From Bifidobacterium breve (GTDB taxonomy: Bacteria > Actinomycetota > Acidimicrobiia > Acidimicrobiales > Ilumatobacteraceae), in contig CAMAWR010000012.1 in the NCBI GenBank assembly GCA_945862045.1, positions 1-55,220 of the forward strand: a stretch of 55,220 nt of DNA. Reading direction: 5' to 3'. Made by a program: the position numbers and the translations under genes. The notes below the pieces were generated by a model. That model did no database searches. It saw nothing but the letters and a program-made list of their open reading frames with translations, and had not been told where the DNA came from. Positions 34,136 through 43,124 of this stretch are shown here, in pieces (positions within the stretch are counted from its first letter, which is position 1; each line of letters opens with the position of its first letter).

Positions 34136-36445
34136 CTAGCCTCCCACGACCGTGGTCTGCGCCCAACTCGGCACACCCTTGTCACAGTCGTACACGATGT
34201 GGCCGGCGACGGGTATCGACGGCACCGGCGCATACGGGTTCTTCTCGGTCGGGTCGATCGTCGTTGCGGTGGGCAACACCGCAACCACCACCGGGCCCGG
34301 CACCGTTGCCGGCACGGGTGAACTCACGGATGTGGTCGTGGTGCGACCGGGGGCGAGTGTGGTGGATGGCGGGGGTGGAGTGCCAGAAATGACTTGTGCC
34401 ACGCATTCCACACCAGGGAGGTACAGCCGCGCCGATGATCGCGACGGAGCAAGGAGTGCCTGCCACACTCCGTCAGCTTGCTTGTCACCCCAGTCGGCGA
34501 CTGCGAGCCCCGCATGGATGGTATCCATGTGTTGCTTCCAGATGTGCGCGGGATACGTCGCGCCAGTCACCGTGTTGCGGGCAAACGACCACTGCCCGAC
34601 GATTTGATCGCGAAACTCGGGCACCCCGCGCATCGGTGTGTAACCGCGCGGATCGCCCACCCAGACCACCGTCGAATATTGCGGAGTGAACCCGACGAAC
34701 CAGGCGTTGGTGTTCTTGGCCTGCGTGCCGGTTTTGCCACCAGCCGGGCGATCGTCGGCGAGTGCCGTGCGACGCGCGGTGCCACCGCGCAACACACCCT
34801 GCATGATGTCCACCGTCTTGGCTGCCGACGACGTGGTGAGTGCTTCCGTACCCTCGACGTTGGCCGCACGCTCCCACACCATGGTGGCGCCATCACGCTC
34901 GAGGATATTTTCCAGGAAATACGGTTCGTGATGAACGCCGAGGTTGGCGATGCTTTGGGCGCCAGCCACCATGTCGACGACGCTCATTTCGTTGGCCCCG
35001 GTGGCCAGCGACGCGTATGGGTACAACGGATACTTCTCGGGGGTCAACCATTCGCTGGACGACATCTGATACATACGATCCACCACGCGGCTCAAGCCGA
35101 CGATCTGCGACAACTTCGCATACGCACAGTTGATGGACAGCCACGTCATGCGACGCAGCGGACCAACGGGTTCGCTCACGCCATCCTCGATGACGAATGG
35201 TTCCGTCGGGTTTTCGGGGTTCGGCAGTGTGCACGGCAAGCGGCCATCGATCAAGTCATCGGGCTCGATGCCGGCCTCCATTGCGGCGGCCAGAATGAAC
35301 ATCTTCACGCTCGACCCGGTTTGCCGGCGACGCATCGCGAGGTTGACCTCGTTCTCCCCCGCCTTGAACGGTTTGCCACCGACCATTGCCCGAATCGCAC
35401 CGGTTGCGTTGTCGACCGTGACGAGTGCAGCTTGGGCGTTCACGCTGTTGTCGGGCAGCAGCGCGACAGCCGCGTCGGCGGAGGCCTGCACATCGCGGTC
35501 CAATGTGGTGTAGATACGCAATCCACCGCGGAACAATTTGGCGTACCGCTCCTGATACGTGACACCCAGAATCGTGGTCTGATTGAGCAGGTAGTCCTTC
35601 ACCAATTCCGTGAAGTGGGTGCGTCGCACGGGCTCATCGGGGCGACTACGCACCCCGGTCGGCAACACTTCAGCGGCACGACGGATGATTTCGTCGTCGG
35701 TCAACGCGATATGCCCTTCCGCACGCACGCGTTGCAGGGCGGTCACAAATCGTGAAAGTGACAGCGAACGATTGTTGATCGGGTCGTACGACGACGGTGC
35801 ACGCACCAAACCGACGAGGAACGTGCCCTCCTCGATGGTCAAGTCGGCGACATTCTTGCCGAAGTACACCTCGGCCGCAGCCTTGATGCCATAGGAGTTG
35901 TAGCCGTAGAAGTTGGTGTTGAACCAACGCTCGAGAATCTGCTCCTTGGTGAGTTGACGCTCCAGCAAAATCGCATACCGAATCTGCAGCAATTTGTACC
36001 GCCCGTCGCGCGGCAATGTGGCGAGTAGTTCGTTCTTGACCACTTGTTGGGTGATCGTTGATGCACCACCCGCTGCACCATCGTTGATATTGGTGAGCAC
36101 CTGACGCCCGACGGCTCGCAGGTCGACACCACGATGCTGCATGAAAGTGCGATCCTCAATCGCCAGCAATGCATCAATCACGTGGGTGGGAATCTCAGAA
36201 ATGAGCGCCTGCTGGCTGTTCTCGGCCTGGAACACCCCTACTTGGCGTCCTTTGGCGTCGAAAACCACACTGCGTTCGGCCAGACCAGTGAACCCCCCGA
36301 CTTCATACAACGAAATCGGGGTCTCCGCGTGGGCATTCAGCATGCCCCACAGCCGTGGTGCCATTCCCACGACCACAGCCGAGCTGAGCAGGGCCGACAA
36401 CAGCACGGCGACGACGAGTCGCAACGACCAGATTGCTAGACGCAC
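34136..36445 (-). CDS. Class A penicillin-binding protein (bifunctional)
   Basis: This 769-aa peptidoglycan synthase has an N-terminal signal-anchor helix. The GT51 transglycosylase domain carries EDRTFMQHRGVD near residue 97 and GGASTITQQVVKNELL near 126. The transpeptidase domain has SxxK in TGSSVKMF near 382, SIN in LSINCAYAK near 450 and KTGT in GGKTGTQ near 585. A Pro/Thr/Val-rich tail of about 100 residues follows, as in actinobacterial PonA proteins. It polymerises and cross-links cell-wall glycan outside the membrane. The GTG start is divergent from an oxidoreductase gene, with start codons 33 bp apart. Confidence 0.93.
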   Translation of the reverse strand: MRLAIWSLRLVVAVLLSALLSSAVVVGMAPRLWGMLNAHAETPISLYEVGGFTGLAERSVVFDAKGRQVGVFQAENSQQALISEIPTHVIDALLAIEDRTFMQHRGVDLRAVGRQVLTNINDGAAGGASTITQQVVKNELLATLPRDGRYKLLQIRYAILLERQLTKEQILERWFNTNFYGYNSYGIKAAAEVYFGKNVADLTIEEGTFLVGLVRAPSSYDPINNRSLSLSRFVTALQRVRAEGHIALTDDEIIRRAAEVLPTGVRSRPDEPVRRTHFTELVKDYLLNQTTILGVTYQERYAKLFRGGLRIYTTLDRDVQASADAAVALLPDNSVNAQAALVTVDNATGAIRAMVGGKPFKAGENEVNLAMRRRQTGSSVKMFILAAAMEAGIEPDDLIDGRLPCTLPNPENPTEPFVIEDGVSEPVGPLRRMTWLSINCAYAKLSQIVGLSRVVDRMYQMSSSEWLTPEKYPLYPYASLATGANEMSVVDMVAGAQSIANLGVHHEPYFLENILERDGATMVWERAANVEGTEALTTSSAAKTVDIMQGVLRGGTARRTALADDRPAGGKTGTQAKNTNAWFVGFTPQYSTVVWVGDPRGYTPMRGVPEFRDQIVGQWSFARNTVTGATYPAHIWKQHMDTIHAGLAVADWGDKQADGVWQALLAPSRSSARLYLPGVECVAQVISGTPPPPSTTLAPGRTTTTSVSSPVPATVPGPVVVAVLPTATTIDPTEKNPYAPVPSIPVAGHIVYDCDKGVPSWAQTTVVGG

Positions 36446-36460
36446 GTGTCTGCAACGCTA
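36446..36460 (-). promoter_or_regulatory. Probable -10 element of the PBP operon
   Basis: The minus strand reads TAGCGT, 9 nt, GTG. It overlaps the promoter of the divergent gene. Confidence 0.35.
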
Positions 36461-36465
36461 CTTGC

Positions 36466-36478
36466 TAATCTCCTGCGG
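36466..36478 (+). promoter_or_regulatory. Probable leaderless -10 element of the F420 oxidoreductase gene
   Basis: TAATCT, 7 nt, GTG. It supports GTG 36479 as the start rather than GTG 36446. Confidence 0.45.
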
Positions 36479-37417
36479 GTGACCACACATCGACCGTTCC
36501 GCTTCGGCGTACAAGCATCCACCGCACCCTCGGGCAAGGCGTGGGCCGACCTCGCGCGACGCACCGAAAGTCTTGGCTACGCAGTGCTCACGATGCCCGA
36601 TCACTTCACCGATCAACTTGCACCGGTACCGGCGATGACGGTGGCGGCCCAGGTCACATCAACTTTGCGCGTGTGTGCACTCGTGTTCGACAACGACTAC
36701 AAACATCCGGTCGTGCTCGCCAAAGAACTCGCCACCATGGACGTGTTGTCTGATGGCCGCGTGGACATCGGCATTGGTGCGGGCTGGATGCGCACCGACT
36801 ATGACCAGGCTGGAATGCAATACGACTCCCCTGGTGTGCGCATCGACCGCTTCGTGGAGGGCCTCAAGGTAATTCGTGGCTGCATGGCCGATGGGCCGTT
36901 TTCTTTTCAAGGCACGCACTACACGATCACCAACTACAACAGTTTGCCCAAACCATTGCAACGCCCCTGCCCACCGGTGCTCATTGGTGCAGGCGGAAAG
37001 CGCATGCTCGGAATCGCCGCTCGCGAAGCCGACATCGTGGGTGTCAATCCATCACTGGCCCCCGGTGCCGTTGGCCCCGAGGTCATCGCCGAGATGTCGG
37101 CGCAAGCCGTTGCCGAGAAAATTGCAATCGTGCGCGACAAGGCTGGCACCCGGTTCGCCAACATCGAACTCAACATCCGCACGTTCCTCGTGAATGTCAC
37201 CAATGACGGCCGCGCAGCACGGGAATCATTGGCCAAGGGCATGGGTGTCGAGGCAACCTTCATCCAGGATTCGCCGTTTGCCCTCATCGGCCCACCGAAC
37301 GAATTGATCGACACGTTGCTGGCACGACGCGAGCAATACGGTTTGTCGTACGTGATCGTCGGCGGCGACGATGTCGACGCATTCGCACCCGTGGTCGCGG
37401 CACTCGCCGGTAAATAG
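36479..37417 (+). CDS. LLM-class F420-dependent oxidoreductase
   Basis: This 312-aa luciferase-like TIM-barrel protein is of the type that uses coenzyme F420 (resembling the group recalled as TIGR03621, MSMEG_2516-like). Characteristic segments are RPFRFGVQAS at the N-terminus, LTMPDHFTDQLAPVPAM, VDIGIGAGWMRTDY and VLIGAGGKRMLGIAAREADIVG. It would carry out a hydride transfer in the cytoplasm. The substrate is unknown. It differs clearly from the island monooxygenase at 17341-18423. The gene converges on the saccharopine dehydrogenase-like gene with no spacer. Confidence 0.88.
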   Translation: MTTHRPFRFGVQASTAPSGKAWADLARRTESLGYAVLTMPDHFTDQLAPVPAMTVAAQVTSTLRVCALVFDNDYKHPVVLAKELATMDVLSDGRVDIGIGAGWMRTDYDQAGMQYDSPGVRIDRFVEGLKVIRGCMADGPFSFQGTHYTITNYNSLPKPLQRPCPPVLIGAGGKRMLGIAAREADIVGVNPSLAPGAVGPEVIAEMSAQAVAEKIAIVRDKAGTRFANIELNIRTFLVNVTNDGRAARESLAKGMGVEATFIQDSPFALIGPPNELIDTLLARREQYGLSYVIVGGDDVDAFAPVVAALAGK

Positions 37418-38710
37418 TTACGCGCCGGGAATGATCGCGCGACGCAGCGGACGGTCCCAACCGCGCTGACCCGTCGACTTGGGGCTCGGCCACAAACGTG
37501 GGCCCATTTCCACCATGCCGTGATGGGTGTTGTAGTCACCGAGCAAATTGAGGAACGGCACGGCGTCGAACGCATCCGCTCCGCGCACACCCGCACCCTT
37601 CCAGGCACCGGTGGCGAGCAACTCGAGGGCGACCACCGGGCAAATGGCGGTTTGCCACAACACGGCTTGCGAACCGAATTCGCGCATCGTGGTCTCGTTG
37701 TCGGCCACGTGGTACAGGTAAACCTCGCGCAGCTCACCATGGTTCGTGCCCTTCACCCATGTGCCCGCGCACGTGCGCCCATGCATGAGGTGGCCGAGTT
37801 TGGCCGGGTTGGGCAGCACGGCGGCCAACATGTCGCGGGGCGCCACCAAAGCGTCACCAACACGAATTTTTTCGGTGCTGTCCAAACCCAGGTACGCAAA
37901 CGTCTTCAAAAAGTCGATGAACTCGGCCCCGAGTGAATACTTGAAGGTCACTCGATTGCATTCGATTTCCCGTGGGATGAGCAGCACTTCTTCGTGCTCA
38001 ACGTTCACACATTCGTAGGCGCCGATGCCCGCCGGAAAGTGGAACACCTCGGGTTCGCTGAAGATCTCGGTCGTGAACAGGCCACGCGACTTCTCCCACA
38101 CGATGGGCGGATTGAGACATTCCTCGATGGTCGTCCAGATGGAGAACGTTGGCGCGAAATCGAACCCGTCGATCGACAAGTTGGAGCCGTCACGCACACC
38201 AATCTCGTCGATGGTGTCGAACAGGTGGTCGGCGGCATAGCGAGCGAACACGTTGGAGAGGCCCGGCTCAACACCCATGCCCACGAGGGCGAGCAGCCCA
38301 CGATCGCGCCACTGCGGGTCAGCGGCCAGTTGTGCCGCCCCCAGCGGTTCGCCCACCTCGTTGTACCGGTTGGATGGGTGCGGCTTGGACAAGTTCATCG
38401 CCAAGTCGACATAGGTGCAGCCAGTTTCGAAGGCGGCATCAAAGATCGGGGTATTCAGGCGTGGGTCGCACGCATTGACGATGATGTCGATTTTGTGGGT
38501 CTGGGCCAGGGCCACCAGGTCGGCTTTCTTACTGGCGTCAACTTTGGCAGTGTGGAAACGGTCGGCATTATCCAGGTTTTTCAACGCGTCAACGGCTCGT
38601 TGTTCGTTGATATCGGCGAGCACGAAGGCGTCAAAGAACGTGCGCGACTCGGCGATCGAGGCCATACTTGAGCCAACACCGCCGGCACCGACGACGAGAA
38701 TGCGACTCAC
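37418..38710 (-). CDS. Saccharopine dehydrogenase-family protein
   Basis: This 430-aa enzyme has an N-terminal Rossmann fold (ILVVGAGGVGSSMASIA, then LADINEQRA with an Asp preferring NAD or a loop for NADP). The C-terminal half is of the saccharopine dehydrogenase type (GMGVEPGLSNVFARYA). Family members join or split amino acids reductively, for example saccharopine or carboxynorspermidine. The latter would fit other amine genes in the window, but this is speculative. GTG start with AAGGA about 10 nt upstream; a 7-bp hairpin (38734-38751) lies in its leader. Confidence 0.85.
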   Translation of the reverse strand: MSRILVVGAGGVGSSMASIAESRTFFDAFVLADINEQRAVDALKNLDNADRFHTAKVDASKKADLVALAQTHKIDIIVNACDPRLNTPIFDAAFETGCTYVDLAMNLSKPHPSNRYNEVGEPLGAAQLAADPQWRDRGLLALVGMGVEPGLSNVFARYAADHLFDTIDEIGVRDGSNLSIDGFDFAPTFSIWTTIEECLNPPIVWEKSRGLFTTEIFSEPEVFHFPAGIGAYECVNVEHEEVLLIPREIECNRVTFKYSLGAEFIDFLKTFAYLGLDSTEKIRVGDALVAPRDMLAAVLPNPAKLGHLMHGRTCAGTWVKGTNHGELREVYLYHVADNETTMREFGSQAVLWQTAICPVVALELLATGAWKGAGVRGADAFDAVPFLNLLGDYNTHHGMVEMGPRLWPSPKSTGQRGWDRPLRRAIIPGA

Positions 38711-38816
38711 GAGTTGGGGTTCCTTACAGACAGCGGATGCGAAGGCATCCGAGAACCCTCAGGCTACCCCCGGGCGATCCGCGGGTGTGCGCAAGCGCAC
38801 GAACAAGGTGTAATCG

Positions 38817-39212
38817 TTACGTTTCACTCGGAAAACAGTAGGTGATGTCGCTGAATTTGTCTTTGGCGAATACATACAGCAGTTTCAGCGGTTCGTCACC
38901 GACGTTGTACGCCACATGCTCGGCGTTGGCCGGAATCCACACGGCATCGCCGGCGGCGAGTGGATACGTGAGGCCATCGACCATTACCTCGCCCCGGCCC
39001 GAGATGATGTAATACACCTCGGCTGGTTCATGGGTGTGGCCGCGCGGCGGTCGACCAGCGCCGACAGGCACCTCGGCGATACCGACCACCATTTCTTTCG
39101 TCGGCAGCGTGTCGCCCCCGACCAACTCCCACCAGCGCACGCTGCCCCGCGACGCGCTGTTCCATTCTTGCTGTTGCACGTCCTCGACACGTCTGATGAT
39201 GGGTGTCGCCAC
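38817..39212 (-). CDS. Cupin-domain protein
   Basis: This 131-aa single-domain cupin has the two metal motifs: GHTHEPAEVYYIISGRGEV (His, His, Glu) and a second motif near GDAVWIPANAEHVAYN (His). It is probably a small metalloprotein acting as an isomerase, dioxygenase or sugar binder. No substrate is visible. The start is taken as GTG 39212, which has TACGGT 7 nt upstream; a GTG at 39221 adds three residues. It is divergent from an SDR gene with a shared 37-bp promoter region. Confidence 0.83.
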   Translation of the reverse strand: MATPIIRRVEDVQQQEWNSASRGSVRWWELVGGDTLPTKEMVVGIAEVPVGAGRPPRGHTHEPAEVYYIISGRGEVMVDGLTYPLAAGDAVWIPANAEHVAYNVGDEPLKLLYVFAKDKFSDITYCFPSET

Positions 39213-39225
39213 AACTGCCACCGTA
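39213..39225 (-). promoter_or_regulatory. Probable leaderless -10 element of the cupin gene
   Basis: The minus strand reads TACGGT, 7 nt, GTG (39212). Confidence 0.4.
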
Positions 39226-39237
39226 GCGAGCGGCGGC

Positions 39238-39249
39238 TACTCTCAGGGC
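39238..39249 (+). promoter_or_regulatory. Probable leaderless -10 element of the SDR gene
   Basis: TACTCT, 6 nt, GTG. It is back to back with the cupin promoter. Confidence 0.45.
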
Positions 39250-40035
39250 GTGGACCTGCACGGCGCACGAGTGCTCGTAACGGGTGCATCGCGGGGTATC
39301 GGCGAGGCAATTGCGCGCGAAGCGGGGCGTCGGGGTGCCAAGGTCGTCGGTGTGGCGCGCAGTGCAGCGGCACTCAACGACGTGATGCAGTCGGTCAACG
39401 GTGTCGCATTCCCCTGCGACTTGTCGGTGGAGTTGGAGCGCACCAACCTGATCGGTCGTCTCGAAGCCATTCATGGCCCGATTGACGTGGTGGTCAACAA
39501 TGCCGGGGTTGATGACACCAAGATGTTCGCGGAGGTCTCGGCACCCGATGTTCAGCGTGTGGTCACCCTCAATCAAGTGGTGCCGATCGAACTCATGCGC
39601 CAGGCCATTCCGCTCATGCGGGCGCGGGGCGTCGGGCATGTGGTGAACATCTCGTCATTGGCCGCCGGCGGCGGATTCGCTGGCATGACGTTGTATGCAT
39701 CATCGAAAGCGGGGCTCTCGGGATTTCATCGCGTGCTGCACCACGAACTCAAGGGCTCACCGATCGGTCTTACGTTGGTCGAGATCGGCCCGATTCCCAC
39801 CGACATGCTGGAGAGCGTGAAGAACGTGCGGGCCGCTGAACGGATGTTCACCCGCTTGCGTCGTTTGCAGTTGTTGCCCGAGGTGCCACGCGAACGCGTG
39901 GCAAGGGCGGTGTGTGAGGCGATCGAAAACGGCACGACGAACGTGTGCCTGCCAAAACGCGCCAAGCTCTATCCGGTTTTGGTGGGGCTCCCGCAACGCA
40001 TCGTGAACCTCATAACGTCAGACATCGCGCGCTAG
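39250..40035 (+). CDS. SDR-family oxidoreductase
   Basis: This 261-aa short-chain dehydrogenase has TGASRGIG near residue 12, an Ala/Arg (GVARS) after strand 2 suggesting NADP, NNAG near 88, catalytic Ser in NISSLAAG and YASSK near 151. It is cytoplasmic. The C-terminal VCLPKRAKLYPVL is typical of mycobacterial-type SDRs that process lipids. GTG 39250 is used because the Rossmann fold starts there and the -10 spacing fits. The substrate is not known. The PfkB gene follows after 14 bp, with its own -10 motif. Confidence 0.88.
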   Translation: MDLHGARVLVTGASRGIGEAIAREAGRRGAKVVGVARSAAALNDVMQSVNGVAFPCDLSVELERTNLIGRLEAIHGPIDVVVNNAGVDDTKMFAEVSAPDVQRVVTLNQVVPIELMRQAIPLMRARGVGHVVNISSLAAGGGFAGMTLYASSKAGLSGFHRVLHHELKGSPIGLTLVEIGPIPTDMLESVKNVRAAERMFTRLRRLQLLPEVPRERVARAVCEAIENGTTNVCLPKRAKLYPVLVGLPQRIVNLITSDIAR

Positions 40036-40036
40036 G

Positions 40037-40049
40037 TAGCGTTCAAGGC
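40037..40049 (+). promoter_or_regulatory. Probable leaderless -10 element of the PfkB kinase gene
   Basis: TAGCGT, 7 nt, GTG. Confidence 0.45.
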
Positions 40050-40976
40050 GTGAGCCTGTGCGTCGTTGGTGACTTTGCGTGGGATGTGCTCATCCGCACC
40101 AACAATGAGGTGCTGAAGGGTGGCGATTCATTCGGTGAGGTGTTGCTGCACCCTGGTGGCAGTGCGGCCAACGTCGCCGTTTGGGCGCGCCGCTGTGGAT
40201 TGGATACGCACTTTGTCGGCAAGATCGGGCGTGATCGCCTCGGCGACCTTGCCCGCGAAGATCTCGACCGTGAGGGTGTCGTGCACCATTTCATTCAGAC
40301 CGACGCACACCTCACCGGCAGCGTGGCGGTGTTCGTCGATCAAACGGGTGAGCGCAGCATGGTGTCGGGGCGTGGTGCCGACTTTTTCTTGCTGCCCCAG
40401 GAACTGCCCAAGTCGGTGATCAATCGCACCGACTATCTCCATCTCACGGCGTGGTCATTCTTCACCGATCCACCCCGCACGGCTGCCCGCTTCGCCGCCG
40501 AAATCGCGCGGGCCGGCAACAAGTTGATTTCGTTCGACCCGGCGTCGTTTCAGATGATCGAGCAAATGGGTGTGGCCACCTTCTGGTCGTACATCAAAGA
40601 CCTCGGTATCAAGGTATTCCTGCCGAACTATGAAGAAGGCCGCGTACTCACCAACCTGTTGGAGCCTGCCGACATTGCCGCTGCCCTTTCCGCACAGCTT
40701 ACCGATACCACGATCATCCTCAAACTCGATGCCGACGGCGCACTGGTGCATCACGATGGCGTACAAACTGTCATCGCGCCGGCCACCAACAATCTGGTCG
40801 ATGCCACCGGTGCCGGTGACTCGTTTGCAGGCGCCTACCTGGCGCACTTCGCGCGGCACGGGTCGGTCATTGACGCTGCCCGTTTCGCGACGCGTATCGC
40901 GGCATGGGTCATCGAGCACATCGGTGCGCGTCCGGTGAGCGATGCACCACTTGGGCGAATCATTGCCGCCAATTAG
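40050..40976 (+). CDS. PfkB-family sugar/nucleoside kinase
   Basis: This 308-aa ribokinase-fold kinase starts with VVGDFAWDVLIR. It has the N-terminal family signature GGSAANVAVWARRCGLDTHFVGKIG near residue 36 and the catalytic motif DATGAGDSFAGAYLAHF near 252 (anion hole GAGD with catalytic Asp). It phosphorylates a sugar, sugar acid or nucleoside; which one cannot be read. Its TAG stop overlaps the stop of the convergent gene by 2 bases. No transporter or sugar isomerase is adjacent. Confidence 0.88.
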   Translation: MSLCVVGDFAWDVLIRTNNEVLKGGDSFGEVLLHPGGSAANVAVWARRCGLDTHFVGKIGRDRLGDLAREDLDREGVVHHFIQTDAHLTGSVAVFVDQTGERSMVSGRGADFFLLPQELPKSVINRTDYLHLTAWSFFTDPPRTAARFAAEIARAGNKLISFDPASFQMIEQMGVATFWSYIKDLGIKVFLPNYEEGRVLTNLLEPADIAAALSAQLTDTTIILKLDADGALVHHDGVQTVIAPATNNLVDATGAGDSFAGAYLAHFARHGSVIDAARFATRIAAWVIEHIGARPVSDAPLGRIIAAN

Positions 40977-42028
40977 GCGCGTTGATTTTCTCCGGGCGTG
41001 AGACTGTCGGGCGGCAGACGTTCGCCGCGAGCCAGCGGAAAATACTTGTGGTGCCAGGCACCCGTCACTTCATAGATTGCCGTGCCCCGCTGGCCGTCAC
41101 TCGTCGTCACCAGCATCTCGCTCAATCCACCACCGAGGGAATTTTGCTGGCCCGGGTTGAATGCGTCGTAACGCTGCGCCCAGCGGCCCGTGGCGTCAAC
41201 GTTGATGCCACGACCATTTTCAAGCAGGAACGTGACACGACCGGCAAGCCCCCGCACATTTTCACCGAAGCGTTCGTACGACGTCGGGTTTTGTGACGCA
41301 TCAAGCCAGTGGAGATCATGGCGAAACTCGCGCACGGCAATCGGTTCACCGCCGTCGCTCGGCGACAAACATCCGTCGGTATAGATGCGGGCACCATTGG
41401 GCAGCTCCCAGCACCACACCGCAAGCATTCCTTCTGGGATGTGAATCGCCAACCACATCCACATCGGGCAGCGATAGTGCGTGCGAATACCCCATGAGTG
41501 GTCACGCTGACCCCACCAGTTGTCGATCTGTTTCGTTTCACCCTTGTGGGTGACGGTGCCGTTGTACCAACCGCTCTGGAACATGTGCGACTGATCCCAC
41601 ACGAGTTCGTGGCCGGCTTTCATCGTGCCGCGGCGCAACTGATACGGCTGCACCCGGGCGGTGTAGGTGATATCCATCGCGAGTGGCGATTTGTCGGATG
41701 GCTCAACCCGTAGGCGTACCTGTTTACGTGGCTCGATGATGTCGATGTGCACGGGGCCGACATTCCAATCGTCGTGATCACCGTTGACCTCGCGGGCATG
41801 TCGGGCAATCATCGGTTTGTCGCCCCACCGACCCAATTGCAACGAGTCCATTTCGTTACGTGCCGGAAAGTTGGCGAGCGTCAGAATGAATACATCACCC
41901 AACTGATCGGTCGGGTGCATGATAAAAAACAGGCTTTCGCGCCAGTCGTGGTGGTGCTGCACCGTATTGCGGAACGGTTCGGGTATCTGGTGGCCGAAGC
42001 GTTCGTCGGCAGCGTCGTAACGGGCCAT
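40973..42028 (-). CDS. Lipocalin-like (DUF7064/CrtC-type) protein
   Basis: This 351-aa all-beta protein has the repeated aromatic pattern of CrtC-like/DUF7064 proteins. The core motif is WWGQRDHSWGIR near residue 180, preceded by LVWDQSHMFQSGWYNG and followed by MWLAIHIPEGMLAVWCWEL. Relatives are found in mycobacteria near lipid and steroid genes. Catalytic activity is uncertain, though CrtC itself hydrates carotenoids. It lies 7 bp after a phosphotransferase gene, and a desaturase precedes both, so a hydrophobic substrate is likely. The ATG at 42028 is the start that avoids overlap with that gene. Confidence 0.65.
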   Translation of the reverse strand: MARYDAADERFGHQIPEPFRNTVQHHHDWRESLFFIMHPTDQLGDVFILTLANFPARNEMDSLQLGRWGDKPMIARHAREVNGDHDDWNVGPVHIDIIEPRKQVRLRVEPSDKSPLAMDITYTARVQPYQLRRGTMKAGHELVWDQSHMFQSGWYNGTVTHKGETKQIDNWWGQRDHSWGIRTHYRCPMWMWLAIHIPEGMLAVWCWELPNGARIYTDGCLSPSDGGEPIAVREFRHDLHWLDASQNPTSYERFGENVRGLAGRVTFLLENGRGINVDATGRWAQRYDAFNPGQQNSLGGGLSEMLVTTSDGQRGTAIYEVTGAWHHKYFPLARGERLPPDSLTPGENQRA

Positions 42029-42035
42029 CGTGCCC

Positions 42036-43115
42036 TCAGCCTCGCACAACCGCAAGTGAGTCAAGGTCGGTGGCGTGCTGGGCGTGTCGATTGGCCATCG
42101 CCATGAACATCTCATCGCCCCGCTCGGTCTGCTTCACGATCATCGATGCAATCACCGCCATCATGTAACCCGCAAAGGTGAACCTGCGGTATTCCAGCCA
42201 CGCTTCGTCAAAACCCAGGGTCACGTTGTAGCCCTGCAGACCATCCACCCAGCGCTGCACGAGTTCGCGTTCATGCCCGCGCCGCACGTCGGTGCTGAGC
42301 CCCGCCCCGATGAAATACGCAAGATCAAGCGCACCACAGGCATGCGTGACGGTTTGAAAATCGACGACACCAACACGTCCAGTGTCGGTGAACAGCAGGT
42401 TGTCGAGCCGGAAGTCGCCGTGCACCACCGTGCTGTGTGGCGCGACGCGCGAGGAGTAGTTGCCCGCATCACGCGCAAACTCGTCCCCGATCGTGCGCGC
42501 CTGGGGCGTGAGCCGGTCGCGATACCGCTCCATGAATCCGGAAAAGACCATCTGCATGAGCCCGTAACTGGCGAGGCGTTGGTCGGGCGAACTGCGGTTC
42601 AGCCAGCCGAGCGTCGGAAGAAGTGGTGAATTCCACAGCGGGCCGTGCAGTCGCACCAACTCATCGATGCTGGCGCGCGCCTCATCGATGTTGCAGCCCG
42701 TGATCTGATCACCCTGGTGGCAGGGTGCGAAATCTTCGAGCAACAACAAGAAGTCGTCAGTTTCGTCATTGCGCTCCACGTAGTGGCAATGCGGGGCGTG
42801 CACGTCGAGTGCATCACGCAGGTCGCGATAGAACGACGCCTCGACTTCATAACAGCGCGTCGCTTTTCCGGTTGCCCGGGTACCGAGGTCGGCGCTCGGA
42901 AATTTGGCGATGATCGTCATGGGCACATCACAGGGCTCCGAGAACGAAAGACGTAATCGACGTGACTCAGCCATTTGCCCGGTGCCAATCGGCTCGACCC
43001 GCACGCCCGTGATTTTGGCCGCACCCAGCCGCGGTGCGAGTGCCGTGTTCAACCGAGCGAGGTCTGGTGCGCCAGTTGGACCTCCGGTGAGGTTCGTTTC
43101 GGCGGCAGGAACCAC
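42036..43115 (-). CDS. APH-family phosphotransferase
   Basis: This 359-aa protein has the aminoglycoside/choline kinase fold: an N-terminal lobe with the lysine IIAKFPS, the catalytic loop VVHGDFRLDNLLF near residue 222 and the metal motif VVDFQTV near 242. It is unlikely to be an antibiotic-resistance enzyme. The same family is common in actinobacteria beside lipid or steroid genes, with unknown small-molecule substrates. It is co-transcribed with the lipocalin-like gene (7-bp gap) and lies 9 bp after the desaturase gene. Confidence 0.85.
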   Translation of the reverse strand: MVPAAETNLTGGPTGAPDLARLNTALAPRLGAAKITGVRVEPIGTGQMAESRRLRLSFSEPCDVPMTIIAKFPSADLGTRATGKATRCYEVEASFYRDLRDALDVHAPHCHYVERNDETDDFLLLLEDFAPCHQGDQITGCNIDEARASIDELVRLHGPLWNSPLLPTLGWLNRSSPDQRLASYGLMQMVFSGFMERYRDRLTPQARTIGDEFARDAGNYSSRVAPHSTVVHGDFRLDNLLFTDTGRVGVVDFQTVTHACGALDLAYFIGAGLSTDVRRGHERELVQRWVDGLQGYNVTLGFDEAWLEYRRFTFAGYMMAVIASMIVKQTERGDEMFMAMANRHAQHATDLDSLAVVRG

Positions 43116-43124
43116 CGCCCTGGT

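Noticed and set aside
34478-35755. 425-codon open frame on the plus strand
   Set aside because: It is exactly antisense to the class A PBP gene, which has complete catalytic motifs. The antisense translation is His/Arg-rich with no domain, a GC-rich shadow frame.
38734-38751. Hairpin upstream of the saccharopine-dehydrogenase-like gene as a riboswitch
   Set aside because: A single 7-bp stem in a 106-bp gap, without a recognisable conserved core; more likely chance or a simple leader element.
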